From Novosphingobium sp. IK01 (GTDB lineage: Bacteria > Pseudomonadota > Alphaproteobacteria > Sphingomonadales > Sphingomonadaceae): 64,000 nucleotides of DNA. Positions 1 to 9,500 of this stretch are shown here, one piece after another. How positions within the stretch are numbered: the stretch's first letter is position 1; the number at the start of each line of letters is the position of its first letter. Location: positions 1 to 64,000 of the forward strand of contig NZ_BTFW01000003.1 of NCBI RefSeq assembly GCF_033242265.1, given 5' to 3'. A program made the translations under genes and the position numbers. Below the pieces are notes generated by a model, which did not search any database, was not told the origin of the DNA, and saw nothing but the letters and a program-made list of their open reading frames with translations.

Positions 1-117
1 GGCGCTGGCCCCCTTGGCCAGGGCATAGAACCCCTGCATCGCTTCGGGCTGGGCCTTGCGAAGCTGGGCCGTGTAGGCCGAAATATCAGCGGTGATCGCG
101 CGGTAGTCCTTGGCCAT
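1..117 (-). CDS. Carboxymuconolactone decarboxylase-like protein, N-terminal part
   Basis: Only the first 39 codons lie in the window; the gene runs off the left edge. The N-terminus (MAKDYRAITADISAYTAQLR, then QPEAMQGFYALAKGAS) resembles the start of AhpD/carboxymuconolactone decarboxylase family proteins, where a helix precedes the CxxC-containing core. The start at 117 is supported by a GAGGAGAG ribosome-binding sequence at 121-130. It is divergent from an ArsR-family gene, so it is a likely target of that regulator. The catalytic cysteines are outside the window, so the family call rests on the N-terminus alone. Confidence 0.5.
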   Translation of the reverse strand, partial: MAKDYRAITADISAYTAQLRKAQPEAMQGFYALAKGASA

Positions 118-146
118 TTGCTCTCTCCTCGATGCGGGCATATTGT

Positions 147-184
147 CAATTCACATTTTCATGATATGAGAAAGGCGTGAATTG
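147..184. promoter_or_regulatory. Inverted repeat in the divergent promoter region (candidate ArsR operator)
   Basis: CAATTCAC at 147-154 is exactly complementary to GTGAATTG at 177-184, with a 22-base spacer. The right arm overlaps the GTG start of the ArsR-family gene, which fits autoregulation. The assignment as an operator is inference. Confidence 0.4.
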
Positions 185-545
185 TAAAGCCCCCATCCCA
201 GCCCCCACCGACGACGAACTGGCCCGGAGCGCGCCCGTGGCCGCCGCCTTCCTCAAGGGGCTGGCCAGCCCGCAGCGGCTGATGATCCTGTGCTGCCTGA
301 ACGAGGGCGAACGCCGCGTGGCCGACCTGATCGCGGCCACCGGCATGGCCCCGACCTCGATGTCCCAGCATCTGGCCCGGCTGAAGGACGAGCGGATCGT
401 GAAAGTCCGCCGCGACCACCGCACGCTCTGGTATGCCATCGACCACCCCGCCACGCGCGACGTGATGGCCGCGCTCCATCACCATTTCTGCGCCGACACC
501 ACGGGGGAGACAAGCCGCGCACAGGATGGCATGGGGGCCGGATAA
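177..545 (+). CDS. ArsR-family winged-helix regulator, BigR/SqrR-like thiol sensor
   Basis: A 122-residue ArsR-type repressor starting with GTG. The helix-turn-helix is around residues 45-70 (VADLIAATGMAPTSMSQHLA) and the wing around 75-88. Cysteines at 39/40 and 105 are 65-66 residues apart, matching the C41/C107 spacing of SqrR and the equivalent pair of BigR, which sense persulfides through a disulfide or tetrasulfide bond. The ELCVCDL metal-binding motif of classic ArsR proteins is absent. It is divergent from a decarboxylase-like gene. The reactive-sulfur role is inferred from the cysteine spacing; the family call is secure. Confidence 0.8.
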   Translation: MNCKAPIPAPTDDELARSAPVAAAFLKGLASPQRLMILCCLNEGERRVADLIAATGMAPTSMSQHLARLKDERIVKVRRDHRTLWYAIDHPATRDVMAALHHHFCADTTGETSRAQDGMGAG

Positions 546-582
546 GGCCCGTTTGCGGCTGAATTTCAGGCTGATTGTTTCC

Positions 583-1839
583 ATGTCCGGTATGTCTCCC
601 CTCACCCTCCTGCACACGTCCGACTGGCATCTGGGCCACGAGCTCAACGGCCACCCGCGCGAGGAGGAGCATCGCCACTTTCTCGACTGGCTCCATGCGG
701 TCATCGGCGAACACGGGGTCGATGCGCTGGTCGTCACCGGCGACATCTACGACGTGGCCAATCCGCCGGTCTCGGCCATGGCGCGGCTCTATGGGTTCCT
801 GCACCGGCTCTGCGCGGCCTATCCCGCCCTCGACATCGTGATTCTGGGCGGCAACCACGACAGCGCGATGCGGATCGACCTGCCCGGCGCGCTGCTGGGC
901 ACGGGCCGCGTCCATTTCGCGGGGGCCATGCCCAGAACCAATGGGCCGCGCACGGACGGCGCGCCCGATCCGGAAAAAACGCTGATCCCCCTGACCAACA
1001 GCGATGGCGCCATCGCGGCATGGCTGGCTGCCGTGCCGTTCTGCCGCCCGGTCGATCTCGGGCGCGAAAGCCTCGAAACGCTCTATGCCGCCGTACAGGA
1101 TGCCGGCCTTGCGCGGGCGGGCGATCTGCCGCTGGTGGTGACCGGACATCTCCATGTGGCGGGCGGCGCGGTCTCCGAAATGTCGGAGCGGCGGATCGTC
1201 GTGGGCGGCGAGGAAGCACAGGCCCCCACCCTGTTCGATGCGCGCGCGGCCTATGTCGCGCTGGGCCATCTCCACCGCGCGCAGGCGATCACCGGCCCCA
1301 CGACCATCCGCTATGCCGGTTCGCCGTTCCCGCTCTCGATGGCCGAGCGCGACTATCGCCATTCGGTCGCGCTGGTGCGCCTTGCCGCTGGCGAGCCCGA
1401 AACGCCCCCGTCCTGCACGGTCGAGCTGCTGCCGATCCCGCGCCCGGTCGTCTTTCACAGCCTCGGCCCGCTGCCGCTCGACGCGGCGGTGGCGGCCATC
1501 GGCGCGCTCGACCTCGACGCCGATCTGCCCCCCGCCCAATGGCCGTTCATCGAGGTGAGCGTGGCCGTCACCGGCCCCGAACCGCTGCTGCACCAGAAAG
1601 TGCTGGCCGCGCTGGCCGACCGGCCCTTGCGGCTCGTGCGGCTGCGGCGCCATTTCGTGGCACAGGGCGACCAACTGGAAACCGGCGCAGAGCCGGTCGA
1701 CCTCGACGATCTCGACCCCGCCGCCGTCTTCGCCCGGCTCTATGCCGACCAGCACGAGGGCGAAGCCCCGCCCGAAGACCTCGCGCAGGCCTTTGCCCGC
1801 CTGATGATCGACACCCAGACCACGCAGAAGCCGCGCTGA
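583..1839 (+). CDS. sbcD: Exonuclease SbcCD, subunit D
   Basis: The Mre11-type nuclease subunit of the SbcCD complex, which cuts hairpins and processes DNA ends in the cytoplasm. Calcineurin-like phosphoesterase motifs are in order: SDWHLGH (D14, H16), GDIYD (D54), GGNHDS (N91-H92-D93), then VTGHLH and ALGHLHRAQ. The 418-residue length is normal. A longer reading from 526 overlaps the regulator's end and adds no conserved residues, so the ATG at 583 (or 592) was chosen. The stop TGA overlaps the sbcC ATG (TGATG), indicating translational coupling. Confidence 0.93.
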   Translation: MSGMSPLTLLHTSDWHLGHELNGHPREEEHRHFLDWLHAVIGEHGVDALVVTGDIYDVANPPVSAMARLYGFLHRLCAAYPALDIVILGGNHDSAMRIDLPGALLGTGRVHFAGAMPRTNGPRTDGAPDPEKTLIPLTNSDGAIAAWLAAVPFCRPVDLGRESLETLYAAVQDAGLARAGDLPLVVTGHLHVAGGAVSEMSERRIVVGGEEAQAPTLFDARAAYVALGHLHRAQAITGPTTIRYAGSPFPLSMAERDYRHSVALVRLAAGEPETPPSCTVELLPIPRPVVFHSLGPLPLDAAVAAIGALDLDADLPPAQWPFIEVSVAVTGPEPLLHQKVLAALADRPLRLVRLRRHFVAQGDQLETGAEPVDLDDLDPAAVFARLYADQHEGEAPPEDLAQAFARLMIDTQTTQKPR

Positions 1840-4800
1840 TGCGTATCCAGGCCATTCGCGGCTGCAACCTTGCCAGCCTTGAGGGGGAATTTGCGGTCGA
1901 TCTCGACAGCGGCCCCTTGGCCGCCTCGGGCCTGTTCGCGATCACCGGGCCCACGGGCGCGGGCAAATCGACCCTGCTCGATGCGGTGTGTCTCGCGCTC
2001 TTTGCCGAAATCCCGCGCCTGCGCGCGGCCCCGGCCCGGACCCGTGTGGGTGAAGGGCGCGGGGGTGATGAAGACGGGCTTTCCGCCGGCGACCCGCGCG
2101 CGATCCTGCGCCACGGCAGCGGCGAAGGTTATGCCGAAATCGATTTCAGAATGCCCGATGGCGCCACCTATCGCGCGCGCTGGGCCGTGCGGCGCGCGCG
2201 CGGCAAGCCGGACGGGGCGATCCAGAACCATACCCATACATTCGAGCGGACCGACCGCCCCGAAAACCTCGGCGGCAAGAATACCCAGACGAAACAGGCC
2301 ATCGGGCAGGTCATCGGCCTGAGCGCCGAGCAGTTCACCCGCGCGGTCCTGCTCGCGCAGGGCGATTTCGAGGCGCTGATCCGCGCCGACGCCGACGAAC
2401 GCGCCGCCCTCCTCGAAAAGCTCACCGGCTCGCACATCTATTCGGCGCTGGGCCGCAAGGCTTTCGAGGACAAGCGCGCGTGGACCGAAAAGCTCGACGC
2501 GATCACCGCCAAGATCACCGCGCTCGAAGGCCTCACCCCTGACGCGCGCGAAGCCGCGCAAGCCTGTTTCGACGCCGCGCGCGACCATCACCACGCCTGC
2601 CAGACCGGCCTCAAGGCCCTCGAAGACCGGCAGGCCCTGCTCGCCACGCGCGACCGCCTCGCCCAGGCCGCCCGGCGCGCGCAAGAGGCCTGCACCGACG
2701 CGCAAGCGGCCATCGCCGGGGCCCTCCCCCGGCGCGCTGCGCTCGCCCGCGACCGGCAGGCGCTCACCCTCGAACCGCTCTACAGCCGCTGCCGCGAGGA
2801 GGCGGAAGCGCAAACCCGCGCCACAGACGCCCGGCAGGCCGCCGCCCATGCCCTTGCCGAAACCGAAAGCCGCGCCACGGCCAGCGAAACCCGCCACAAC
2901 GAGGCCCGCGCGGACCACGACGCCCAGACCCTCCACGCCCAAACGCTCAAACCCCGGATCGACAAGGCCCGCCTGCTCGAAGAGCAGATCGCGCAAGCCG
3001 CCGGGCAGGCCGAAACCCTCGACACCCGCCGCCGCGACAGCGCCAGGGCCGCCCGCCAGAGCGCGCAGACCCTCGCCACCAGCCAGACCGGCCACGACGA
3101 GGCCACCACGCGCCTGAACGCGGTCAAGGCATGGCAGGACGCCAGGGCCGCCCTGCGCCCGCTGGCCGAGCGCGAAAGCGAGATCGCGGCCCTGCTGACC
3201 AGCCACGACGCGGCCCGGGCCCGGATCGGCGAACAGGACGCCCGCCTCAGCGCGCTGGCGCAAGCGGTCGAAGCCGCGCAAGAGGCCCGCGACGCCGCGC
3301 AAAAGGCCCGGCGCAAGGCCGAAGACCGGCACACCACGGCCCGGACCGCGCTGGCGCAGGCACAGGCCGCCAACACCGGACACCTCGGCGCCGAACACCT
3401 CGCCGCCCTCACCACCCGCGCCCAAGCCCTCGCCGCCGCCTTGCTGGCCGATGCCGCCGCCCGGACCGCCCGGCAGCAGGCCGACGAGCGCGCGCAAACC
3501 CTTGCCCGCGACGCCCAAACGCTCGCCACGCGCGAGGCCCAGCGCCAGACCCTCGCCACGCAGATCGCCGCCCACGAGGCCGAACGCACCGCCCTTGCCC
3601 CCGCCCTCGACGCCGCCCGCGCGCGCCATGAACGCGCCGCGCAAGCCTCCGATCAGGCCGCGCAGATCATGCGCGCGGCGCTCCACGATGGCGAGCCCTG
3701 CCCGGTCTGCGGTGCGCGGGAGCATCCCACCGATGCCTTGCAGGCCCTGCTCGGCGACAATCTCGTCGCCGCGCGCGACGAGGCCCGCGCCCTTCAGGAC
3801 CGCCACGATGCCCTGACCGCCGACATCGCCGCCAAGACCCGGCAGGCCGCCGATCTCGACGAGACCCTGCGCGAGGCCCGCGCCGCCCACGAGGCCCTCG
3901 CCCGGACTTGCGCCGCCCTGCACGCGCAAGGCGAAGCGCGCGAGGACGAAGCCCGCGCCAGCGCCGCACGGGCCGATCTCCCCGATGCCCAGCCCGAGGC
4001 GCGCGGGCCTGCCCTCGCTGCCCTGAGCAAGGCCAACCAGGCCGAAATCGACGCCGGTCTGGCCGCGCAACGCATGCTGGCCAGCTTGCGCCAGCAACAG
4101 GACGCCGCGCGCGCCGCGCTCGATCGGGCCGATGCCGCGCTGGCAGCAGCCGAGCAGACCTTGCGCGACCAAAGCGCCGCGCATCAGGCCACGGCCAGCG
4201 AGCAGGCCCAGACCCGCGCCCAGCAAGACCGCTTGGCCGCCGACCTGTCCCACCTGCTGGCCCCCCTCATCGACTGGCAGGCCCTGCCCGATCCGCAAGG
4301 CTGGCTGGCCGGGCAGGCGCAGGACTGGCGCGACCGGGCCAAAACCCGCGCCAGCCTCGAACAGGCGCTGCCCGCCCTCGCCGAGGCCCTCGCGCAGGCC
4401 CGCCTCGACGACCAGCGCGCGCAGGACGCCGCGCGCGAGGCCGCGCGCGCCCATGCCGAAGCGGACACCCGCCTTGCCGGCTTGCGCACCGACAATGCCG
4501 CCCTGTTCGAAGGCACCGCCTTCGCAGGCGCCCTTGCCGCCAAAATCGAAGCCGATCTGGCGGGCGAGGACCAGCGCCTCGCCAGCGCCCGTCAGGCCGC
4601 GCAAGCCGCGCAGGCACAGGCCTTGCAGGATCTCGCCGCCGCCCGCACCCGCGCCGAAGAGGCTGAAAAACGCCTGACCGGGGCACGCGACGCCCACACC
4701 GCCGCCCGCGCCCGCTTCGAGGACGCCCTGGGCCAAACCGAACTCCCCCCCGAAACCGTCGCCCGCGTGGCCGCCGCCGGGCGCGAGGCCCTCGACCGCG

Positions 4801-5612
4801 AGGAGGACGCCCTGCGCGCGCTCGACACCGCCCTTTCAGAGGCCCGCGCCGTCGCCACCCAGCGCGAAAACGATCTGGCCGCCTTCGAGGCCGCCGAAGG
4901 CCCCGCGCTGGCCGAAGCGCTCGCCCAAGCCCTCCAATCCGGCCCCGATGGCCTCGCCCGCGCGCTCGAAGCGCAAGCCGCCGCACTCGCCCTTGCCGCA
5001 CAGGCGCTCGACGAGGCGCGCCTTGTCCTGCGCCGCGACGACGACGTGCGCGAACGCACCGCCGCCCTCCACAAGGACTATGCCGCCACCGAGGACAAGG
5101 CGCGCCTCGCCCTCCAGCTCGGCAGCCTGATCGGCGACCGCGAAGGCCGGATTTTCCGCAAATATGCGCAAGGGCTGACCCTCGACCGCCTGCTCGAACA
5201 CGCCAATACCCGCCTTGCCGAACTCAAGCCGCGCTACCAGCTCGAACGCGGGCGCGGCGGCGACATGGTCATTCAGGTGATCGACAACGACATGGCCGGG
5301 CAAGTGCGCGGCATTCACAACCTCTCGGGCGGCGAGCGCTTTATGGTCAGCCTTGCGCTCGCGCTGGGGCTGGCCGAAATGTCGACCACGCGCGGGGTCA
5401 GGATCGAAAGCCTGTTCATCGACGAGGGCTTTGGCGCGCTCGATCCGGTCAGTCTGGGGCAGGCGCTCGCCCTGCTCGACCAGCTTCAGGCCAGTGGCCG
5501 CCGCGTGGGCGTGATCAGCCATGTCGAGGAGCTGAAGGAACGCATCGCCGCCAAGATCGAGATTACCCCCACGGGCCGGGGCACGAGCCGCCTTGCCGTG
5601 GTGGAAGGATAA
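1839..5612 (+). CDS. sbcC: Exonuclease SbcCD, subunit C (SMC-like ATPase)
   Basis: A 1257-residue Rad50-type ATPase that partners SbcD. Walker A is GPTGAGKST at about residues 37-45. Long Ala/Arg/Gln/Glu-rich coiled coils flank a zinc-hook CPVC motif near residue 621. The ABC signature LSGGERF is near 1162 and Walker B LFIDEGFGALDP near 1191. The start is set by the ATG overlapping the sbcD stop. The coiled-coil composition produces very long spurious open frames on the opposite strand. The gene is intact. Confidence 0.93.
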   Translation: MRIQAIRGCNLASLEGEFAVDLDSGPLAASGLFAITGPTGAGKSTLLDAVCLALFAEIPRLRAAPARTRVGEGRGGDEDGLSAGDPRAILRHGSGEGYAEIDFRMPDGATYRARWAVRRARGKPDGAIQNHTHTFERTDRPENLGGKNTQTKQAIGQVIGLSAEQFTRAVLLAQGDFEALIRADADERAALLEKLTGSHIYSALGRKAFEDKRAWTEKLDAITAKITALEGLTPDAREAAQACFDAARDHHHACQTGLKALEDRQALLATRDRLAQAARRAQEACTDAQAAIAGALPRRAALARDRQALTLEPLYSRCREEAEAQTRATDARQAAAHALAETESRATASETRHNEARADHDAQTLHAQTLKPRIDKARLLEEQIAQAAGQAETLDTRRRDSARAARQSAQTLATSQTGHDEATTRLNAVKAWQDARAALRPLAERESEIAALLTSHDAARARIGEQDARLSALAQAVEAAQEARDAAQKARRKAEDRHTTARTALAQAQAANTGHLGAEHLAALTTRAQALAAALLADAAARTARQQADERAQTLARDAQTLATREAQRQTLATQIAAHEAERTALAPALDAARARHERAAQASDQAAQIMRAALHDGEPCPVCGAREHPTDALQALLGDNLVAARDEARALQDRHDALTADIAAKTRQAADLDETLREARAAHEALARTCAALHAQGEAREDEARASAARADLPDAQPEARGPALAALSKANQAEIDAGLAAQRMLASLRQQQDAARAALDRADAALAAAEQTLRDQSAAHQATASEQAQTRAQQDRLAADLSHLLAPLIDWQALPDPQGWLAGQAQDWRDRAKTRASLEQALPALAEALAQARLDDQRAQDAAREAARAHAEADTRLAGLRTDNAALFEGTAFAGALAAKIEADLAGEDQRLASARQAAQAAQAQALQDLAAARTRAEEAEKRLTGARDAHTAARARFEDALGQTELPPETVARVAAAGREALDREEDALRALDTALSEARAVATQRENDLAAFEAAEGPALAEALAQALQSGPDGLARALEAQAAALALAAQALDEARLVLRRDDDVRERTAALHKDYAATEDKARLALQLGSLIGDREGRIFRKYAQGLTLDRLLEHANTRLAELKPRYQLERGRGGDMVIQVIDNDMAGQVRGIHNLSGGERFMVSLALALGLAEMSTTRGVRIESLFIDEGFGALDPVSLGQALALLDQLQASGRRVGVISHVEELKERIAAKIEITPTGRGTSRLAVVEG

Positions 5613-5619
5613 ACCAGCC

Positions 5620-6162
5620 CTACCGCCACGACCTGTCGTCGCGCGGCAGGCGGGCATGGTCGTCTACCACCGTGATGCGGTGCGGCAGGTCCGCGCCCCA
5701 GCGCCACAGCACGAGGTTGCGATCCTCCGCCCCCGCGCGAAAGGCGAAGCTGGGCACCACGATGCCCGCCGCGCCCTGCCCGATCAGCCGCTCGGCCAGA
5801 AGCCAGCTGGGCGGGGCAATCCCGCGATCGGCCAGATCCTCCCACGCGCAGGACAAATCCGCCGGGCCCACGCCAAGGGCCGCCAGCGTGGCGGGGGCGG
5901 TCAGGTCGAGAATGCCGCTGCAATCGATATGATAACTGCACAGTGTCAACGGTTGCGCCTTGAAGGCAAAACCCTGCTGCGCTTCGAGCCAGGCCGTTTC
6001 CATCCGCAACGCGGTATAGAGCGCGGGCCGTCCGGGCTGGTTGAAGCGGCCGCCATGGCGGCTCGCCCCTTCGCCCGAAAGCGGATCGAAAGCCCAGCGC
6101 GGATGATGCCCGCGAAAGACCGTCGTGCGCAGATGAAGAAACGGCAGATATTCAGGCGCCAC
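5620..6162 (-). CDS. RES-domain toxin
   Basis: A protein of about 180 residues with a RES domain: TTVFRGHHPRWAFDP near the N-terminus, GGRFNQPGRPALYTALRMET in the middle, and a later serine in VVPSFAF, giving the Arg-Glu-Ser pattern that names the family. Known RES toxins act on cellular NAD+ by phosphorolysis or ADP-ribosylation. The likely GTG start at 6162 is two bases after the antitoxin stop, so the pair is one transcript. A longer reading to 6318 would overlap most of the antitoxin gene and is unlikely. It converges on sbcC with a 7-base gap. Confidence 0.85.
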   Translation of the reverse strand: MAPEYLPFLHLRTTVFRGHHPRWAFDPLSGEGASRHGGRFNQPGRPALYTALRMETAWLEAQQGFAFKAQPLTLCSYHIDCSGILDLTAPATLAALGVGPADLSCAWEDLADRGIAPPSWLLAERLIGQGAAGIVVPSFAFRAGAEDRNLVLWRWGADLPHRITVVDDHARLPRDDRSWR

Positions 6163-6164
6163 GG

Positions 6165-6527
6165 TCAGGCAAATCCGCCCTCGGCAATCCGGCTCAGATA
6201 GCGCTTCACCGCCTCGCCCCGCCCGGCATGGACGAGGTCTTGCGCGGTCAGATCGCCGAACGAAGGCAGGGCCTGCGAGCGATACCAGGCAAAGGCCGCC
6301 AGTTCGGAGCCCGCCCAAGGCAGCACCCGGTTGATGATCTCCACCACATCGCGCAGCCGCTTTTGCGTCGCGGGCGAGGCCACGCGGCTCTGCTTCGAAA
6401 CGCTGTCGCGCGAGAGGCCGAGCGCGCTGGCCAGTTCGGTCTTGGTGATCCGCAACCGGCCCGAGAGCACGTCGGGCGAGAGCGGCCCGGCCTGCCCCGC
6501 CACGTCAGAGAGAAATGCCGATGCCAT
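6165..6527 (-). CDS. Xre/MbcA/ParS-type antitoxin of the RES toxin
   Basis: A 120-residue protein with an Xre-like helix-turn-helix (LRITKTELASALGLSRDSVS) and a C-terminal DUF2384/MbcA toxin-binding region (VVEIINRVLPWAGSELAAFAWY, then GRGEAVKRYLSRIAEGGFA). It should neutralise the RES toxin and repress the shared promoter. The start is supported by a GAGG sequence upstream, and a strong TATAAT plus palindrome lies just ahead. Antitoxin-first gene order is standard for this family. Confidence 0.87.
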   Translation of the reverse strand: MASAFLSDVAGQAGPLSPDVLSGRLRITKTELASALGLSRDSVSKQSRVASPATQKRLRDVVEIINRVLPWAGSELAAFAWYRSQALPSFGDLTAQDLVHAGRGEAVKRYLSRIAEGGFA

Positions 6528-6540
6528 AACGCCTCACCAT

Positions 6541-6564
6541 ATGCCCTTTCCAAGGGGCATTATA
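6541..6564 (-). promoter_or_regulatory. Promoter and candidate operator of the RES/Xre pair
   Basis: On the minus strand a consensus TATAAT (6564-6559) is followed at once by a 20-base imperfect palindrome at 6560-6541 with ATGCCC/GGGCAT arms. The palindrome covers the expected transcription start, 14 bases ahead of the antitoxin ATG, which fits autorepression. Confidence 0.55.
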
Positions 6565-6597
6565 TGAGGCGCGGCACGCCATTTCAAGCCAGCCCCC

Positions 6598-9500
6598 TCA
6601 CTCCAGCTTGAGTTCGACCCGCGAGGTGCCCTGCCCGTCGCTCACCGCAAGGTCAGTGGCCATGAAGACCCGCTCGGGCGCGATCGTGCTGCCGGTCAGC
6701 AGCGCATCGCGCACCGCCGTCGCCCGCGCCGCGCCCAGCTTCGCCAGTTCGGCGTCCGAAGGCAGCCAAGCCTGCCGCAACGCGGTGCGCAGCCAGTCGA
6801 TTTCAGCCAGCTTGCGCCGCTCGCCCTCACTCGGGCCCTTGGCCGCGCCATCGGGCGCGGGGGCGGTCTTGTCGAAGGCAGGGGGAACCGGCTTCTTGCC
6901 CAGCTTGACCCGGTAGAGCGTCCTGAGCCGGTCGAGCAGGTCGTTCGGCTTGAGCGTTGCGACATCGGCCGCAGCCCCGCTCTTGGCCTCCTTGGCCATC
7001 AGCGCGGCATTGATCCGCTTGTCGGCCATGGCGATCGCATCGGCCTTGGTGCCCATCCCGGCGGGGATGACCAGACGCAGATCCTCGCGGTCCTGCAAGG
7101 CCTTGGACAGCGACGACAGGGCCGCCCCCGCCCCTTCGGGCAGATCGGCCGAGCCGAGCGCGAAATCGACATAGCGGGCCTTTTCCGCGCCGCTGAAGAT
7201 CGAACCCAGCAGGCGGAAGGGCGCGGTGATCGCCTTTTCGATGACATTGCCGATGATCTGCCAGATGATCGGCCCGATGCGGAACTTGGGATCGTCGAGC
7301 GAACCGGTCACCGGCACGTCGAGCTTGATCACCCCGTTCTTGTCCTTGAGCAGCGAGGTCGCAAGCCGGACGGGCAGCGGCACCTTGTCCTTGCTCTGGG
7401 TGGCGCTGCCCCATTTGAGCTGGTCGATCACGACATGGTGCTGGGCATCGAGCGCGCGGTTCTCGATGCGATAGGCAAATTCCGCCGTAAGCTTGCCCCG
7501 CGCGATCGCATAGCCCGCATAGCGCCCCGAATAGGGGTTGAGCACGGGCAGTTCGATGTTTCGGAACGAAGCATGCATGTCGGTCTGGCGGTCATAGCCG
7601 AACGGGTCCATCGACCCCTTGATCGTCGCGGGCGAGAACCGGTCGCCGACATAGCCGCCCAGATCGATCTGCGCGACCGCGCCCGGCGCATTGGAGATGT
7701 TGCCCAGCGAGCCGTGCAGATTGTCGACCTGAACCTCGAAATTGGGCTGGATCGAATAGTCGGCAAAACCCATCGTCCCGCCTTCGACATCGAGGCGGTT
7801 CATCTTCACCCGGAAAGCCGGGGCCGCCGTGGTCGAAGCGGCCGGGGCCGCTATGGCCACCTTGGCCGCAGCGGGTGCGGGCGCGGGCTGGCCTGACGGA
7901 GCGGTCTGGCCGGGCTGGGCCACCGTCTGGGCCGACTTGTCCCCGGTGGACAGCGCGGTGAAGTTGAACACCCCGTCGGGCAGGATTTCCACCCGGCCCA
8001 GCGGCCCCACCAGATGGCCGCGCGCCACCGTCACGCTGCCGGGCGCATAGTCGATGCCCGCAAGCGCAAAGCGGCGCCACGCCACGAAGGGATTGTTGGT
8101 GGCCGTTTCGACGACGGACAGGTCGTCAATGCTCGCATCCCCTTGAAAACGCGCGTTTTCCATCTGCGCCGTGGTCAGTTTCACCCGCCCTGCCCCGCCC
8201 AGCGTGACCGAACGCAGATCGAGCCCGTCCAGATGGGGCAGATAGGGCCGGATCAGGGCCAGGGTCAGGTTGCCCAGCTTGACCGCCATGTCCACCTGCC
8301 CGCTTGCAGGCACATAGGCCCCCTCGCCCCCGATGCTGGCCGCCTGCCCCTTTCCCGGCGCCGAGAGGCGCGCATTGAAGGCAAGGGTGATCGGCCTTGC
8401 AAGGTCGGTGCCCAGCGTGCTGGCGGTGAGCGTGGCGGGGGCCACTTCGTACCGCGCGGCGGGCGAGACCGTGCGGTCCTCGAACCCGATGCGGGCCTCG
8501 CTCACGCGGGCCGATCCCAGTTCGACATTCCAGGCGGGGGCTTGCGGGTCCGCCGGGGCACTGGCCCTGGGCATCATCCGCATCAGGTCGATGGCCCCGC
8601 TGGCCTCGCGCCGCAGGGCCAGCGAGGGCCGGTCGATGGTCAGGCTGCCCACCTGAAGGCTGTGCGCGGCATAATCGAAGCGGGCATCGGCCACGTCCAC
8701 TTCGGGCAGCCGGATCGGGCTGCCTGATGGGGGCGCAATGCCGATGCCCGAAAGGTTCAGGCCGGGAACGGTGGCCTGAAAGCCCATGGCCCCGCCCGGA
8801 TTGGCGCTGCGATATTCGAGCGCGGGGATCGCGGTCCGGGCGCGGTCGATCGTCACCAGACCGTTGAACAGCGTGGGCTTGCCCGCAAAGGCGATCTTCT
8901 CGAAGGTCACGTCCGGCACTTGCGCGGACAGGCGCACCGCGCCCTTGGCATAGGTCAGCGCGTAAGCCCCCCGGAAACTGGCCGCGCCACCCTTGAGCGT
9001 GAGCGGCAGATAGCCACCGAGGAAGTCCTGCACCGTACGGGCTTGCAACCGGGTGATCGCCAGCGTGCCGCGCGAGCCGAGCGGGGCGAGCGAGACCGTG
9101 CCCTTCCAGGCCAGTTCCTCGTCGTTGTCGCTGCGTGCATGGAGCGTGAAGGCGCCCCCCTTCCCCCGTGCGGTCTCGAAATCGTTGAGGGTGAACGTGA
9201 GCGGGGCCAGAACCTGCTCGGGGTGGTTGGCCAGCCCCAGATCGACGAACCCGGCGCGGCCCTGGTTGATGGTCAGCCTGTCGATGCGGAAGGCGGGCGC
9301 AGGGCCGTTGGAATCGGGCGAGGCGGGCGGAACGAGATCGGCAAGGTTGAGCGTGCCGTCAGGCCGCAGCACTGCATTGACCTCGGGCCGGTCGATCCGC
9401 AGTTCGCGCAGGCGATAGGCCGGGCCGAACAGCGAGCGCACCGAAAAGGCGAGGTGGAAATGCCTGATGGCCACCATCGGCGCGGCTTTGTGCGCGGATG

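Noticed and set aside
1740..4736. Very long open frame opposite sbcC (about 1000 codons, minus strand)
   Set aside because: It mirrors the Ala/Arg-rich coiled coil of SbcC in GC-rich DNA. It has no recognisable domain, and sbcC is certain.
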